DNA of 44,509 nt from an uncultured Bacillaceae bacterium (GCA_937925695.1 CALAMD010000066.1:1-44509), one strand, 5' to 3'; counted from the stretch's first letter, positions 32,565 to 41,820 are shown. Numbers and translations are program-made. The notes: generated by a model from the letters alone, not told the origin.

Positions 32565-33515
32565 TTAATCTTTTTCAAATGTCGGTTTATAAAATGAACG
32601 CTGATTCATCGCAAATAAACGTTCCGTAAATTCACCCGGTTCAGTCTTGGCTAGTGCTTTTGTGGCCATATTCATTTTCGCATCAATTAAATCAATAAAA
32701 TGTAATATTTCTGCTTCTAATACTAAAGGTGGTTTCGGGCTTCCCCATTCTGCCTGGCCATGATGAGCTAAGACTAAATGTTGTAGCACCAGTACCTCTT
32801 CTTCATCGGCTACTTTTAATTTTTCCGCCATTTGTTCGATTTCTGCAACCATAATAGTGATATGACCAAGCAACTTACCTTTTAACGTATACTGGGTCGA
32901 AACAAGGCCAGATAATTCGGTTATTTTTCCAAGGTCATGTAAGATTACACCGGCATATAACAAATCTTTATTGAGTTGCGGATAAATATCACATATTGCT
33001 TTTGCTAACGAGAGCATTGTCACTGTGTGATGAGCTAAACCAGAAACGTAATCATGATGATTTTTCGTGGCTGCCGGATAAGTTAATAGTTCCTCTTTAT
33101 ATTTTTGGACAAAGGCTCTAACGATGCGTTGGATCGTAGGATTTTGCATTTCAAAAATAGCTTCGGTAATTTGTTCATACAGTTTCTCTTTTTCCACAGG
33201 AGCTTTTTTGACAAAATCACCTACTGAGAGGCCGTTTGCCTGTTGATCAATTCGTATCGAAATAATTTTCAATTGAAGTTGACCACGAAATTGGATGATC
33301 TCCCCTTCAACCTTTACGATCCGCTCTTGAATAAATAGGGCTTCGTCTTCTTCAGAAGCATCCCAAAGCTTCGCCTCAATCTCGCCGGTAGCATCGCCTA
33401 GCAACAACGTTAAGAACGGTTTTCCGTTACTTGCTACCCCTTTGCTCACATCTTTAATTAATAAGTAGTCTGCAAATACATCGCCAATTTTATAGTCTTG
33501 AATCCCTTTTTTGAT
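32565..33515 (-). CDS. yhaM: YhaM 3'-5' exoribonuclease with apparent ATC (or ATT) start
   Basis: A 316-residue YhaM (B. subtilis 314) with an N-terminal OB fold (about 1-105) and an HD domain: HHDYVSGLAHHTV (153-165) and ILHDLGK (His193, Asp194). It is a Mn2+-dependent exonuclease that trims mRNA 3' ends and can act on DNA. The first canonical start in frame, GTG 33449, would delete 22 residues of OB fold that match B. subtilis YhaM (KKGIQDYKIGDVFADYLLIK) and has no ribosome site. A strong AGGGAGGG (33532-33525) instead points to ATC 33515 (9 nt) or ATT 33518 (6 nt). An in-frame stop lies just upstream, so no other start exists. Confidence 0.88.
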   Translation of the reverse strand: MKKGIQDYKIGDVFADYLLIKDVSKGVASNGKPFLTLLLGDATGEIEAKLWDASEEDEALFIQERIVKVEGEIIQFRGQLQLKIISIRIDQQANGLSVGDFVKKAPVEKEKLYEQITEAIFEMQNPTIQRIVRAFVQKYKEELLTYPAATKNHHDYVSGLAHHTVTMLSLAKAICDIYPQLNKDLLYAGVILHDLGKITELSGLVSTQYTLKGKLLGHITIMVAEIEQMAEKLKVADEEEVLVLQHLVLAHHGQAEWGSPKPPLVLEAEILHFIDLIDAKMNMATKALAKTEPGEFTERLFAMNQRSFYKPTFEKD

Positions 33516-33551
33516 AATCTTAATCCCTCCCTAATGAATGATATATATCTA

Positions 33552-36527
33552 TCATGCTTTTATCTGGATAGCCGGATTTAATGGAATTACTTTTACCTCT
33601 TGTTGTAACTGTTCTGCGATAGAGGTCCGGCAAGTTAGTAAAATAATTTGTTGTTTTTGCGATAAGTTCCTTAATATGTCAATCATACGACGTAAACGCC
33701 TAGAATCAAAGTTTAAAAAAGCATCATCAATAATAAATGGTAATCGATGTTGTTCAGTCATTACTTCACTAATCGCCAAACGTAATGAAATATAAAGCTG
33801 ATCGATCGTTCCCCGGGACAGCTCATTAACTTGATAAATCATTCCATCCTTTGCCTCTACTTGAAATGGATGATGTTCATCAGGAGCATAAACTTTTTGA
33901 TACCGTCCATCTGTTACATGGCGAAATATACCCGATGTTTTTTCAAGCACTTGGGTTAAATATGATTCACGATATCTTTTTTTCGTTTGTGCCAGCATTT
34001 CTTTGGCTGTTTTCACAACAGCCCAATCTATTGATAATTTACGTAATTGCTCTTTTTCGATTGAGAATTGATGCAGCGTTTTAGAATAGGCATCAGAAGA
34101 TTCAAGTTGACCAATTTCCGCCTTAAGTTCAGCTAGTTGCTGACGCATATTGTCTATTTTTTCTTCCAGTTCCTCTATTTGTTCCCTGTTTTTTTCGATT
34201 TGCAGATTTATTTCTGTTTGGGAAACTGAATCCTCTAATAGCTTCTCCCAAATTGTTTTCGGAAATAGTGAAACAATCTGTTCCTTTAGTTCTTGAATTT
34301 CCTTAGTTAAAGATGCTTTCTGCTCAAAACGATTGGCTGTTTGATAAAACGCTTCTTCAGAGTCTACGTCTGCAAGTGAGAACAAATAAGACATTTCAGT
34401 TTCATAGTGCCTCATTTTTTCTTGAAGCTTATTTAAATGGTCTTGCTCCTCATGCATCACTTGTTCTTGGTGTTGGATTGATTGTCTCTTATTTAATTGA
34501 TCTTGTAAACACACTTGTAATGCATCAAACAATGAAGATATTTGCAGTTCTTGATGTTTAATATTCACTTGTTCTGCAAGGTGAACAAGTAAGCGACTCA
34601 TTGAGCTTTGTTCCTGTTTGATTTGCTCATAGGTTGTCATGTATTGGGCTTGTTCCTGTTTCATTTGTATAAGTTGTTTTAATGATTGGGATAAATCTGG
34701 CCAATAAGTTACTTCTATCCCTTGTAAAAATGGATGGCGTTCGATTTGCTCATTAATTTGTGCCTGCAAACGACGTTCATGTTGTTGAAGTACAATTAAT
34801 TTTTCATCGGCCTGCAACAAGTGAATAGCAATCATTTTTAATTGTTCCTGCAAACCATTTATTTGGTCTTTTATTTTTGATTGGGTGGCAAGAATTTGTT
34901 CTGCTTCTTCTTTCTCAGCTAATGATACACTACTTGTTATGCGGCGTCTATGGTTCATTTGCTCGATTAACTCGTTGATTTCTTTTAGCGAATGCTGATT
35001 TAACAACCAGTAGCCAATTCCAAAAATGAAAAATAGCATCGCGACACCGTATAGCCAACTTTCACTCATAAAATAGGCCAATGAAGTACTAACTAAGCCA
35101 CCAAGGACAGACCCTATAAAAGTATACTTTAATTGTTTCCGCTTCTTTCTACTTTTTTGTTGCCAGATGTTCAAGGTGTGGGCTGATTGGCGATTCAATT
35201 CTTCCAACTGTTCATTTGAAGTATAATCTCTCACTCTTTGTTGATATTCATTGATTTGAACATCGCTTATGCGTTCTTGTTGTAGTGAGTTCAGCTCTGC
35301 TTCCAATTGTTTTTGTTGCTCAGTTAATGCTCCCTGTTCAGCAAGTAAGTGTTCTTTTTCTGTCTTTAACCTTTCAACATTGTTTTTAAGATTAAGCCAG
35401 TCCTGTTCAAGGTGAAAAGGTAAATTCAGTTCTGCTAATTGCTCAGATGTCACGTTTAGTTGTAAGGTCGATAACATTTGATCAATTTGCCATTGTTGTT
35501 CGTTCGCTGATTGTTTCAACAGTTCCATTTGTTTATTGTTTTCGATATATTTATGCTGATGTTCTCTTAACTGCTTAAGTTGATCCAAGACTTGTTCGTC
35601 AATCAGTTTTGCTTTTAGTTCATCCAACGTCTCTCTTGCTTTAGCCATATTTTCTTTAATGATGGCCACTTCACTTTGTAATGGCAACATTTTTTCCTTT
35701 AATATGTTTAATCGCTCTAAGCCACGTTCGGGAAAGCTTATATGCTGTGGATATGTTTGTAATTGCTGTCGTAACTGATTATACCGTTGAATAAGGGGTA
35801 ACACTTGTTGCTGTTTCGTTAACATAAATTCCTTTTCTTTTGCCGTTTCAAGGGCCTTTTTTAATACAGTTAATTCCTGCCTGAGACGTGTCGCGAGCTG
35901 TTGTTTTTCACGGTAAGACTTAGTTAATTGTTGGTGTTCAATTAAATCCGTATACAGCTCGTTCACTTTCGTTAATTGTTGATTGATTTCAGGATTTTTA
36001 CCATATGGTTTAAACAGTTGTCCACTGCGCTGTTCTAACCGTCGCTCAATTTCTTGAATCTGGCTTGAACCAGTTAAGCCAATTCCTAATAATATATCCC
36101 CTAAATCTTCGTCATTCATTTTCTCAATATGCAATAAATCTAAAGTGGAAAATGAATAAATCGAATGGTAAATGTCTTTCGTTAACCCTTTTAATTGCTT
36201 AGAAAGCCATTCCTCATCATACTCTTGACGTCCAACATAACATCGTGCTCGTCCATTATCAACTTCATCAATTCTTTCGATGCGATATATACCGATATTT
36301 TCATCAAAAATAATCAGTTGCCCGCCCATTTTCCCACTCGTTTTAGGTCGATAAAACTTCCTAAGACGTGGTGGTAAACCGAACAGCATAAACAGGATGA
36401 ATTGATGAATCGTTGATTTACCAGATTCATTTAAACCATATATACAGACAAATTGTTCACGAGAGAAGTCAATCGTATAATCTACCCATTTGCCAAAACC
36501 ATATATGTGTGCCTTGATTAATTTCAT
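33552..36527 (-). CDS. yhaN: YhaN, SMC/Rad50-like ATPase with internal membrane helices
   Basis: A 991-residue SbcC/Rad50-like protein. The N-terminal Walker A GLNESGKS is at 31-38. Two long coiled-coil arms (about 170-465 and 515-850) flank a pair of hydrophobic helices (about 466-511, including IGSVLGGLVSTSLAYFM and YGVAMLFFIFGIGYWLL) where a hinge or zinc hook would be in SbcC. The C-terminal lobe carries NELSRGTIDQLYISLRLAI (signature) and LPFIIDDAFLNFD (Walker B). It probably pairs with YhaO, the nuclease-like partner encoded just upstream. I start at 36527, behind GAAGGTGA; this leaves 4 nt after the yhaO stop. Confidence 0.9.
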   Translation of the reverse strand: MKLIKAHIYGFGKWVDYTIDFSREQFVCIYGLNESGKSTIHQFILFMLFGLPPRLRKFYRPKTSGKMGGQLIIFDENIGIYRIERIDEVDNGRARCYVGRQEYDEEWLSKQLKGLTKDIYHSIYSFSTLDLLHIEKMNDEDLGDILLGIGLTGSSQIQEIERRLEQRSGQLFKPYGKNPEINQQLTKVNELYTDLIEHQQLTKSYREKQQLATRLRQELTVLKKALETAKEKEFMLTKQQQVLPLIQRYNQLRQQLQTYPQHISFPERGLERLNILKEKMLPLQSEVAIIKENMAKARETLDELKAKLIDEQVLDQLKQLREHQHKYIENNKQMELLKQSANEQQWQIDQMLSTLQLNVTSEQLAELNLPFHLEQDWLNLKNNVERLKTEKEHLLAEQGALTEQQKQLEAELNSLQQERISDVQINEYQQRVRDYTSNEQLEELNRQSAHTLNIWQQKSRKKRKQLKYTFIGSVLGGLVSTSLAYFMSESWLYGVAMLFFIFGIGYWLLNQHSLKEINELIEQMNHRRRITSSVSLAEKEEAEQILATQSKIKDQINGLQEQLKMIAIHLLQADEKLIVLQQHERRLQAQINEQIERHPFLQGIEVTYWPDLSQSLKQLIQMKQEQAQYMTTYEQIKQEQSSMSRLLVHLAEQVNIKHQELQISSLFDALQVCLQDQLNKRQSIQHQEQVMHEEQDHLNKLQEKMRHYETEMSYLFSLADVDSEEAFYQTANRFEQKASLTKEIQELKEQIVSLFPKTIWEKLLEDSVSQTEINLQIEKNREQIEELEEKIDNMRQQLAELKAEIGQLESSDAYSKTLHQFSIEKEQLRKLSIDWAVVKTAKEMLAQTKKRYRESYLTQVLEKTSGIFRHVTDGRYQKVYAPDEHHPFQVEAKDGMIYQVNELSRGTIDQLYISLRLAISEVMTEQHRLPFIIDDAFLNFDSRRLRRMIDILRNLSQKQQIILLTCRTSIAEQLQQEVKVIPLNPAIQIKA

Positions 36528-36531
36528 TTTT

Positions 36532-37761
36532 TCACCTTCTCGTATTAAGTAGCTCATCGACTAATAAGTGGGCTGCTCTTTGTTTAATCATTTGTTCTTC
36601 TTGCTCATTAAGGGGGGACAAGAATTTCCGCCCTTGACGATGATGAAATAATTCATCTAAGATTTGTTGCAAAGAGGTTTCTTCTATGTTGGAAATTAAT
36701 TCACCAATAAAATGATCACCCATGGGTAAAGAACTTGCATCCAAAGGTGTATGTTGAAATTGATAGTGATAAATATACTGCCAATCATCAAGTTGAACAT
36801 TACCCTCATTTATCAAATCGATAATCTCGTCAAAGTATTGGTTTACTTCCCAAGTGAGATGTTCCTCTCGTTCTGAAAGTAAAGTGAGATCGAACAAGGT
36901 TGGTTTAGTAGCTTTATTTTCCGCTAAAGCATGTTGTATGTGCTTTTCTACTTGATGAATTTCCTGGCAAGATGATAAATCAACGGTAAGCGAGGAAAAA
37001 GTTAAAGCTTGTAATGGGATAAAAGTCATCTCAGTACTTACTTCTGATAATTGAACATAATAACAACCCTTTTGTCCCTGTTCATTCCGGTGTCTGCCTT
37101 GAATATTTCCTGGATAAACGACAAAAGGATCGCGATGTAAGATCTGCCTCTGATGAATATGACCTAATGCCCAGTAGTCAAATTCCTTAGCTGTTAATTC
37201 ACTCAATTTAAATGGTGCATACGTATCATGGTCTGTATTACTTTGAATACTGCCATGTAAGGTTGCAATATGAAATGGAGTTTGATGATTGACAATCTGA
37301 TATTCGGTAACTTTATGATCGAGAACAGCTTGTTGTTCATAACTAAATCCGTATATAGATGCTAGTGGTTGACCATTTTTTTCATAAACAAAAGATCGCA
37401 CCTTTTCATCGGGAAAAATAAATACATTATCTGGATAGGTAACCCGATGAATATGACCTTGCAAATGATCATGATTGCCATACGACATAAAGACAGGAAT
37501 ATTGGCCCGCTGTAATTGTTCACATGCATTTCGTAAACGAATGAGTGCTTTTAAGCTTTGTTGTTCATGATCAAATAAATCGCCGACTAACAAAACAAAG
37601 TCGACTTGTTGATCAATAGCCACTTGAACTAGCCGATCCAATGCGATAAAAGTACTTTCTTGTACATGTTGAAAAATGTGATCCGGTATATGGGATAATC
37701 CTTGAAATGGGCTATCTAAATGCAAATCTGCTGCATGAATAAATGAAATATTTTTAGTCAT
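36532..37761 (-). CDS. yhaO: YhaO, Mre11/SbcD-like metallophosphoesterase
   Basis: A 409-residue calcineurin-type phosphoesterase with the N-terminal nuclease core: ADLHLDSP (Asp12, His14), VGDLFDH (Asp61), YGNHDH (Asn96, His97), TLHGS and GHIHQR. The C-terminal part is diverged, as in other YhaO proteins. It is the likely partner of YhaN, analogous to SbcD-SbcC or Mre11-Rad50 in DNA end processing, though little is proven for this pair. A CAGGTGAT ribosome site selects ATG 37761; the frame is open 43 codons further upstream but without support. It heads yhaO-yhaN(-yhaM). Confidence 0.92.
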   Translation of the reverse strand: MTKNISFIHAADLHLDSPFQGLSHIPDHIFQHVQESTFIALDRLVQVAIDQQVDFVLLVGDLFDHEQQSLKALIRLRNACEQLQRANIPVFMSYGNHDHLQGHIHRVTYPDNVFIFPDEKVRSFVYEKNGQPLASIYGFSYEQQAVLDHKVTEYQIVNHQTPFHIATLHGSIQSNTDHDTYAPFKLSELTAKEFDYWALGHIHQRQILHRDPFVVYPGNIQGRHRNEQGQKGCYYVQLSEVSTEMTFIPLQALTFSSLTVDLSSCQEIHQVEKHIQHALAENKATKPTLFDLTLLSEREEHLTWEVNQYFDEIIDLINEGNVQLDDWQYIYHYQFQHTPLDASSLPMGDHFIGELISNIEETSLQQILDELFHHRQGRKFLSPLNEQEEQMIKQRAAHLLVDELLNTRR

Positions 37762-37901
37762 CTTATCACCTGCACTTATCGTACCAAAATACGAAAGAGA
37801 ATGCACGTTCGCCTGCTTGTTTTTATCCATTATGATAAAACAAGCATATATAGTCAATACAAAAATATGAAAGCAGTGTGCTAACCCCACTTTAAGTAAG
37901 A

Positions 37902-37939
37902 AAAAAACGAAGTCCTCATTTTAACGGACTTCGTTTTTT
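37902..37939. terminator. Bidirectional terminator downstream of yhaP
   Basis: A perfect 14-bp stem (37902-37915 with 37926-37939) begins with six A and ends with six T, so it can end transcription either way. It closes the yhaQ-yhaP operon ahead of yhaO. Confidence 0.92.
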
Positions 37940-37971
37940 CTCATGGATATATTATATATTGTAAAAATATA

Positions 37972-39249
37972 TTATCTTTCTTTTTTCGAAAGTGCCAAAG
38001 CTTTTTTGAAATCCTTGAAGGAATTTGAGCGTCCATACATCAACACGCCACCTTTATATACCCTGGCAGCTAACATGGCTAATAGAATAATAGATACAAT
38101 GAGAATGCCAAACGACAATGCTATTTCCCATACAGGTATATTCAACATTCCTACACGTAAAAACATGACCATTGGTGTAAAGAATGGGATATATGAAGAT
38201 ACCGTAATAAAGGTCGTATCAGGTACTGACAATCCAAACATGGCAATGAAAAACGCAATGATAATTAAGAAAACCATCGGCATCATAATTTGTTGAACAT
38301 CTTCAACACTGCTAACAATTGAACCGAGCATGGCGGCTAAAGTTGCATAGAGCAGATAGCCTAGTAAGAAAAAGATCAATGCATAAATATATAATGCTGG
38401 TGAAGTATCGCCTATCCCGAATACTTCAAAAAATTCACCCGTGAACTCACCTTGTGATTCACCCGTTAATTCTCCTAGTTTGGATACAATTAAACCATAA
38501 CCGACTCCGATAAATATACCTACTTGCGTTAGCCCCAATAAAGCAACACCAAATATTTTTGCAAACATATGAGAAACAGGTGGTGCACTGGAAACTAATA
38601 TTTCCATGACCCGAGATGACTTTTCAGTAGCCACATCGCTTGCAATCATTTGTCCATAAATAATAACAGCCATGTATAAGACAAATAACATAATATAGAC
38701 GATTCCTCTAGTTTGACTCATTTCTTCGCCAGTTTTTGCGTCTTCATCTAAAGCTACTGTTTGAAATGAAATCGGTTCATAAATTTGCTCTATTATTGCT
38801 TGATCGATACCAGCTAAATTGGTAGCCATGGCTATTTTCAGTTGTTGTAGCTGTTGCTCCATTTCCCAATGCATTCCAAAATCAGATATTCGATTTGCAT
38901 AATATGTTCCTTCAGGCATTTGCTCATTATTTAGCGATAGGACAATGAGGGCTTCATATGTTTCGTTTACAACATCAGTCAGTACTGTGTCGAGATCATC
39001 TTCGACCTTGACAAGTTCAATATCAGGATTTGTACTTTCGACCGTTTCTTTAAATGGTGCAAACAATTGATCCGATTCATCAATTACAGCAACTGTATCC
39101 TTATCATCTTGTGAAAAGAAATTAATAATTACATCTAAATTTGCAATACCAAACAGAAACACGAGCGTAATCAGTGTGCTAATAATGAATGATTTTGATT
39201 TTACCTTAGACATATATGTATGGGACAAAATAATCCAAAACTTATTCAT
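37972..39249 (-). CDS. yhaP: YhaP, ABC-2 type exporter permease (NatB-like)
   Basis: A 425-residue ABC-2 permease (B. subtilis YhaP 419). One helix at the N-terminus (about 22-42) is followed by a roughly 140-residue external domain. Five more helices lie in the C-terminal half with the ABC-2 motif ATEKSSRVMEILVSSAPP. It resembles NatB of the Na+ exporter, but the cargo is unproven. I use ATG 39249; a GTG three codons upstream lies in the AGGTG ribosome site. It overlaps the yhaQ stop by 8 bp, implying coupling with the ATPase. Confidence 0.9.
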   Translation of the reverse strand: MNKFWIILSHTYMSKVKSKSFIISTLITLVFLFGIANLDVIINFFSQDDKDTVAVIDESDQLFAPFKETVESTNPDIELVKVEDDLDTVLTDVVNETYEALIVLSLNNEQMPEGTYYANRISDFGMHWEMEQQLQQLKIAMATNLAGIDQAIIEQIYEPISFQTVALDEDAKTGEEMSQTRGIVYIMLFVLYMAVIIYGQMIASDVATEKSSRVMEILVSSAPPVSHMFAKIFGVALLGLTQVGIFIGVGYGLIVSKLGELTGESQGEFTGEFFEVFGIGDTSPALYIYALIFFLLGYLLYATLAAMLGSIVSSVEDVQQIMMPMVFLIIIAFFIAMFGLSVPDTTFITVSSYIPFFTPMVMFLRVGMLNIPVWEIALSFGILIVSIILLAMLAARVYKGGVLMYGRSNSFKDFKKALALSKKER

Positions 39250-40141
39250 AGGAAGCACCTACTTTCTCAATAAAAATATCATTTAAGCTCGGCTCTTCTA
39301 ATTCAAATTTTCGAATAAAACCTTTTTCTTGTAATTCACTTAAGATTCGTTGGGATACATCCTCACTAGAAATTTGTAATTCACAACCCGCTGCAACTGG
39401 TCGATAACGTAGAACACCCGGTTGATTTTGTAAAAAGTCTAATGGTATATCGGCATGAATAATTAAATTCTTTTTGCCGAAGGAACGTTTAATCTCCCGT
39501 AAGGAACCTTTCACAACATCTTTTCCTTGATGTAAAATACATAGATGTTCACACAATTCTTCAACATGACCCATTTGATGAGATGAGAAAACGATAGAGG
39601 TTCCACTGTCTTTCAACTCTTGAACAGCTTCCTTCAATAATTCAACATTGACTGGATCAAGGCCTGAAAATGGTTCATCTAAAATAAGAAGTTTTGGTTT
39701 ATGCAATACAGCAGAGATAAATTGAATTTTTTGTTGATTCCCTTTCGACAATTCCTCAACTTTTCTTTCCAAATAGTGGGGAACTTTTAGTCGGTCAAGC
39801 CAGTAGGTAATTTCCTTCAAAATATCAGCCTTATGCATGCCTCGTAATTTCCCTAAATAAATGAGTTGATCCTTTACTTTTAATTTTGGATACAGTCCCC
39901 GTTCTTCAGGTAAATACCCAATTAAGTGACTATCATTATATGTAATTGGCTTGTCATACCAACGAATATCCCCTTCCGTAGCCTCAAGCAATCCCAAAAT
40001 CATTCGAAACGTAGTTGTTTTTCCTGCACCATTTCCACCTAAAAATCCAAAGATTTCTTTTTCGGGAATCTCCATCGTTAAATCATTGACCGCAACAAGA
40101 TCACCGAAACGCTTTGTCACACCCTGTAACAGTAAAGTCAT
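39242..40141 (-). CDS. yhaQ: YhaQ, ABC exporter ATPase (NatA-like)
   Basis: A 299-residue ABC ATPase (B. subtilis YhaQ 298). Walker A GGNGAGKTT is at 35-43 (Lys41), the signature ELSKGNQQK follows, and Walker B LLILDEPFSGLDP has the catalytic Glu. The C-terminal regulatory DUF4162 domain (about 215-299) is present. It energises the YhaP permease. AAAGGAG lies directly upstream. The operon has its own terminator downstream of yhaP; 40142-40309 upstream holds only promoter-like A/T-rich DNA. Confidence 0.93.
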   Translation of the reverse strand: MTLLLQGVTKRFGDLVAVNDLTMEIPEKEIFGFLGGNGAGKTTTFRMILGLLEATEGDIRWYDKPITYNDSHLIGYLPEERGLYPKLKVKDQLIYLGKLRGMHKADILKEITYWLDRLKVPHYLERKVEELSKGNQQKIQFISAVLHKPKLLILDEPFSGLDPVNVELLKEAVQELKDSGTSIVFSSHQMGHVEELCEHLCILHQGKDVVKGSLREIKRSFGKKNLIIHADIPLDFLQNQPGVLRYRPVAAGCELQISSEDVSQRILSELQEKGFIRKFELEEPSLNDIFIEKVGASYE

Positions 40142-40309
40142 TGTCTATCTCCTTTACATTAAATTCTCATACACTAACATATTAGGATTAAATTTTGATA
40201 ATTTCAACAACTTTTTTAAACTTAGGTATTTTTAACCAGATAATCATAAACTGATTTTACAGCTTTAAGGAATGGTTTAACAATCCATACAACCCAAGGT
40301 TTTAACAAT

Positions 40310-40332
40310 AAAACCCGCACTTGGCGGGTTTT
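40310..40332 (-). terminator. Terminator of yheA
   Basis: AAAACCCGC (40310-40318) pairs with GCGGGTTTT (40324-40332) across 5 nt. On the minus strand TTTTAT follows. Confidence 0.88.
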
Positions 40333-40340
40333 ACTTGCCT

Positions 40341-40697
40341 CTATTCTTCATCATCTTCTTGTTGATACAACTCTTCTAAAGGTTTGATAATGATTTGACT
40401 TACTTCATTTATAACAACATTCATCCGTTGTTCTGCATCCATTAATTTAGAAATATCTTCGTTTTCTTGAACACGAGCGACAATCTGCTTTACTTCCTCA
40501 AGCTCTGTTTCACTTATTTCTCTGCCTTGCATTTGTTTTTCTTGAATGTCAAACTGCACATTGCGGAAGTCGTCAAATAGTTGTTTTGAAGCTCCATTGT
40601 TCATCACGACGTCATATAATTCTTTTAACGAATTAAACTCTTGACTATCACGAATAGCTTTTTCTAAACTATAGGCATGGTCATAAATATTCGACAT
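40341..40697 (-). CDS. yheA: YlbF/YmcA-family protein YheA
   Basis: A 118-residue all-helical protein (B. subtilis YheA 117) of the com_ylbF family. It has a central NGASKQLFDDFRNVQFDIQEKQMQG segment, split here by family-typical residues, and a charged C-terminal end (LYQQEDDEE). Relatives YlbF and YmcA form the Y-complex that modulates RNase Y, competence and biofilm; YheA itself has no settled function. AAGGAGG before ATG 40697 selects this start rather than an upstream ATG at 40760. Divergent from the yxkF-like regulator. Confidence 0.87.
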   Translation of the reverse strand: MSNIYDHAYSLEKAIRDSQEFNSLKELYDVVMNNGASKQLFDDFRNVQFDIQEKQMQGREISETELEEVKQIVARVQENEDISKLMDAEQRMNVVINEVSQIIIKPLEELYQQEDDEE

Positions 40698-40771
40698 GTT
40701 TTCGCCTCCTTTTTTCAGGTTTAAAGACACTATAACAAAACAGGACAAGTCTGTATACAAATGTTAATCAT

Positions 40772-40786
40772 TTGTCAATGTGACAA
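40772..40786. promoter_or_regulatory. Palindromic candidate operator TTGTCA-ATG-TGACAA
   Basis: A perfect 6-bp inverted repeat with 3-nt spacer in the divergent yheA/yxkF-like intergenic region, just upstream of the regulator's promoter. It could be a site for autoregulation by the neighbouring HTH protein. Confidence 0.4.
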
Positions 40787-40810
40787 TCAGTTTTTCTCCA
40801 AGTCAATTAT

Positions 40811-40819
40811 TGCTATAAT
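40811..40819 (+). promoter_or_regulatory. Extended -10 promoter of the yxkF-like gene
   Basis: TGCTATAAT, about 33 bp before the start codon, is a perfect TATAAT with TG-N extension. Confidence 0.6.
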
Positions 40820-40851
40820 GAAGTAATGAATAAGAGAAAGAGGAATCTTCC

Positions 40852-41733
40852 ATGATAGGTAAATTAAAAAACATTTTTCCTTCTTTACGTTTTTATGCCC
40901 CTGACAAAGATATATATGACGATAAATACCAATGGTTTTTAACAGATGAACAAGAAATAATTGGTATTGCTAATGATGAGTTAAGTACGAAAGAATTATC
41001 CTTATTAAAAACATTTTTAACACCATATAATATTAAATTTCCTCCACCTAATCCTAATGAAAAAAAATGGATCGAAATGATTAAAGATGAAAAAATCCAC
41101 TATCCAATTCCGGGACACTATCGTTTTGTTTATTTTTCCTTACGCTACTCCGATATTGACCCAATTCCTTTTAAAGAAGCGATCCAAGAGCTTTTTCCCA
41201 AGGACGTGCCTATTATCTGGGAAAATGAGTATGAAGGTGTAATGATAGAAATACAAGAAAATGACCAAGAACCTGTAACTTATGAACAAATTATCGATGT
41301 GCTTATGAGTGATTTATATGGAAAAATATACTTTTATGTTGGTCCTTTTCAAGATAATGTAGATCATGTGCGTGATTATTATTTTTCAATGATTAAAGGC
41401 GCAAAAACCGCATTACAATATTCTACGAAATCAGTGATGACTTATACTGAATCCGTTCCTTTTTTATTGATCGATCAATTAGATGCGGATGTTAAAACAA
41501 ATATTGCTGAGTTTATTTTACAAGATTTTATGAACGATAAAGAGACCTTAAAAATGATAGAAACGTTTGTTGAATGTAATCTAAACATCTCAGAAACTGC
41601 CAAAGAATTATATATGCATAGAAATAGCCTACAATATCGCCTAGATCGTTTTCAGAAAAAAACGGGGATCGATATTAGGCAATTCCATGAGGCCATGACA
41701 GTTTATTTAGCTGTTATCGCCCATAAAAAATAA
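40852..41733 (+). CDS. yxkF: PucR/CdaR-type HTH regulator (YxkF-like)
   Basis: A 293-residue protein whose C-terminus is a PucR-type helix-turn-helix (about 240-290): FVECNLNISETAKELYMHRN followed by SLQYRLDRFQKKTG. The first 230 residues form an uncharacterised domain without transmembrane helices. Adjacent to msmX, as yxkF is in B. subtilis, so control of sugar ABC transport is a reasonable guess. The regulated genes and ligand are unknown. GAAAGAGGAATC precedes the ATG, a weaker ribosome site than most here. Confidence 0.82.
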   Translation: MIGKLKNIFPSLRFYAPDKDIYDDKYQWFLTDEQEIIGIANDELSTKELSLLKTFLTPYNIKFPPPNPNEKKWIEMIKDEKIHYPIPGHYRFVYFSLRYSDIDPIPFKEAIQELFPKDVPIIWENEYEGVMIEIQENDQEPVTYEQIIDVLMSDLYGKIYFYVGPFQDNVDHVRDYYFSMIKGAKTALQYSTKSVMTYTESVPFLLIDQLDADVKTNIAEFILQDFMNDKETLKMIETFVECNLNISETAKELYMHRNSLQYRLDRFQKKTGIDIRQFHEAMTVYLAVIAHKK

Positions 41734-41751
41734 GATAACTTGTCTTAGCTT

Positions 41752-41795
41752 GTAAACATGCACGAAAAACGAACGAGTCTTTTGTGCATGTTTAC
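41752..41795. repeat. 12-bp inverted repeat between yxkF-like gene and msmX
   Basis: GTAAACATGCAC (41752-41763) pairs perfectly with GTGCATGTTTAC (41784-41795) over a 20-nt loop. There is no strong U-run. It is either the weak terminator of the regulator gene or an operator pair near msmX. Confidence 0.6.
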
Positions 41796-41820
41796 CATTT
41801 CATAAAAAACCAATAATGCT

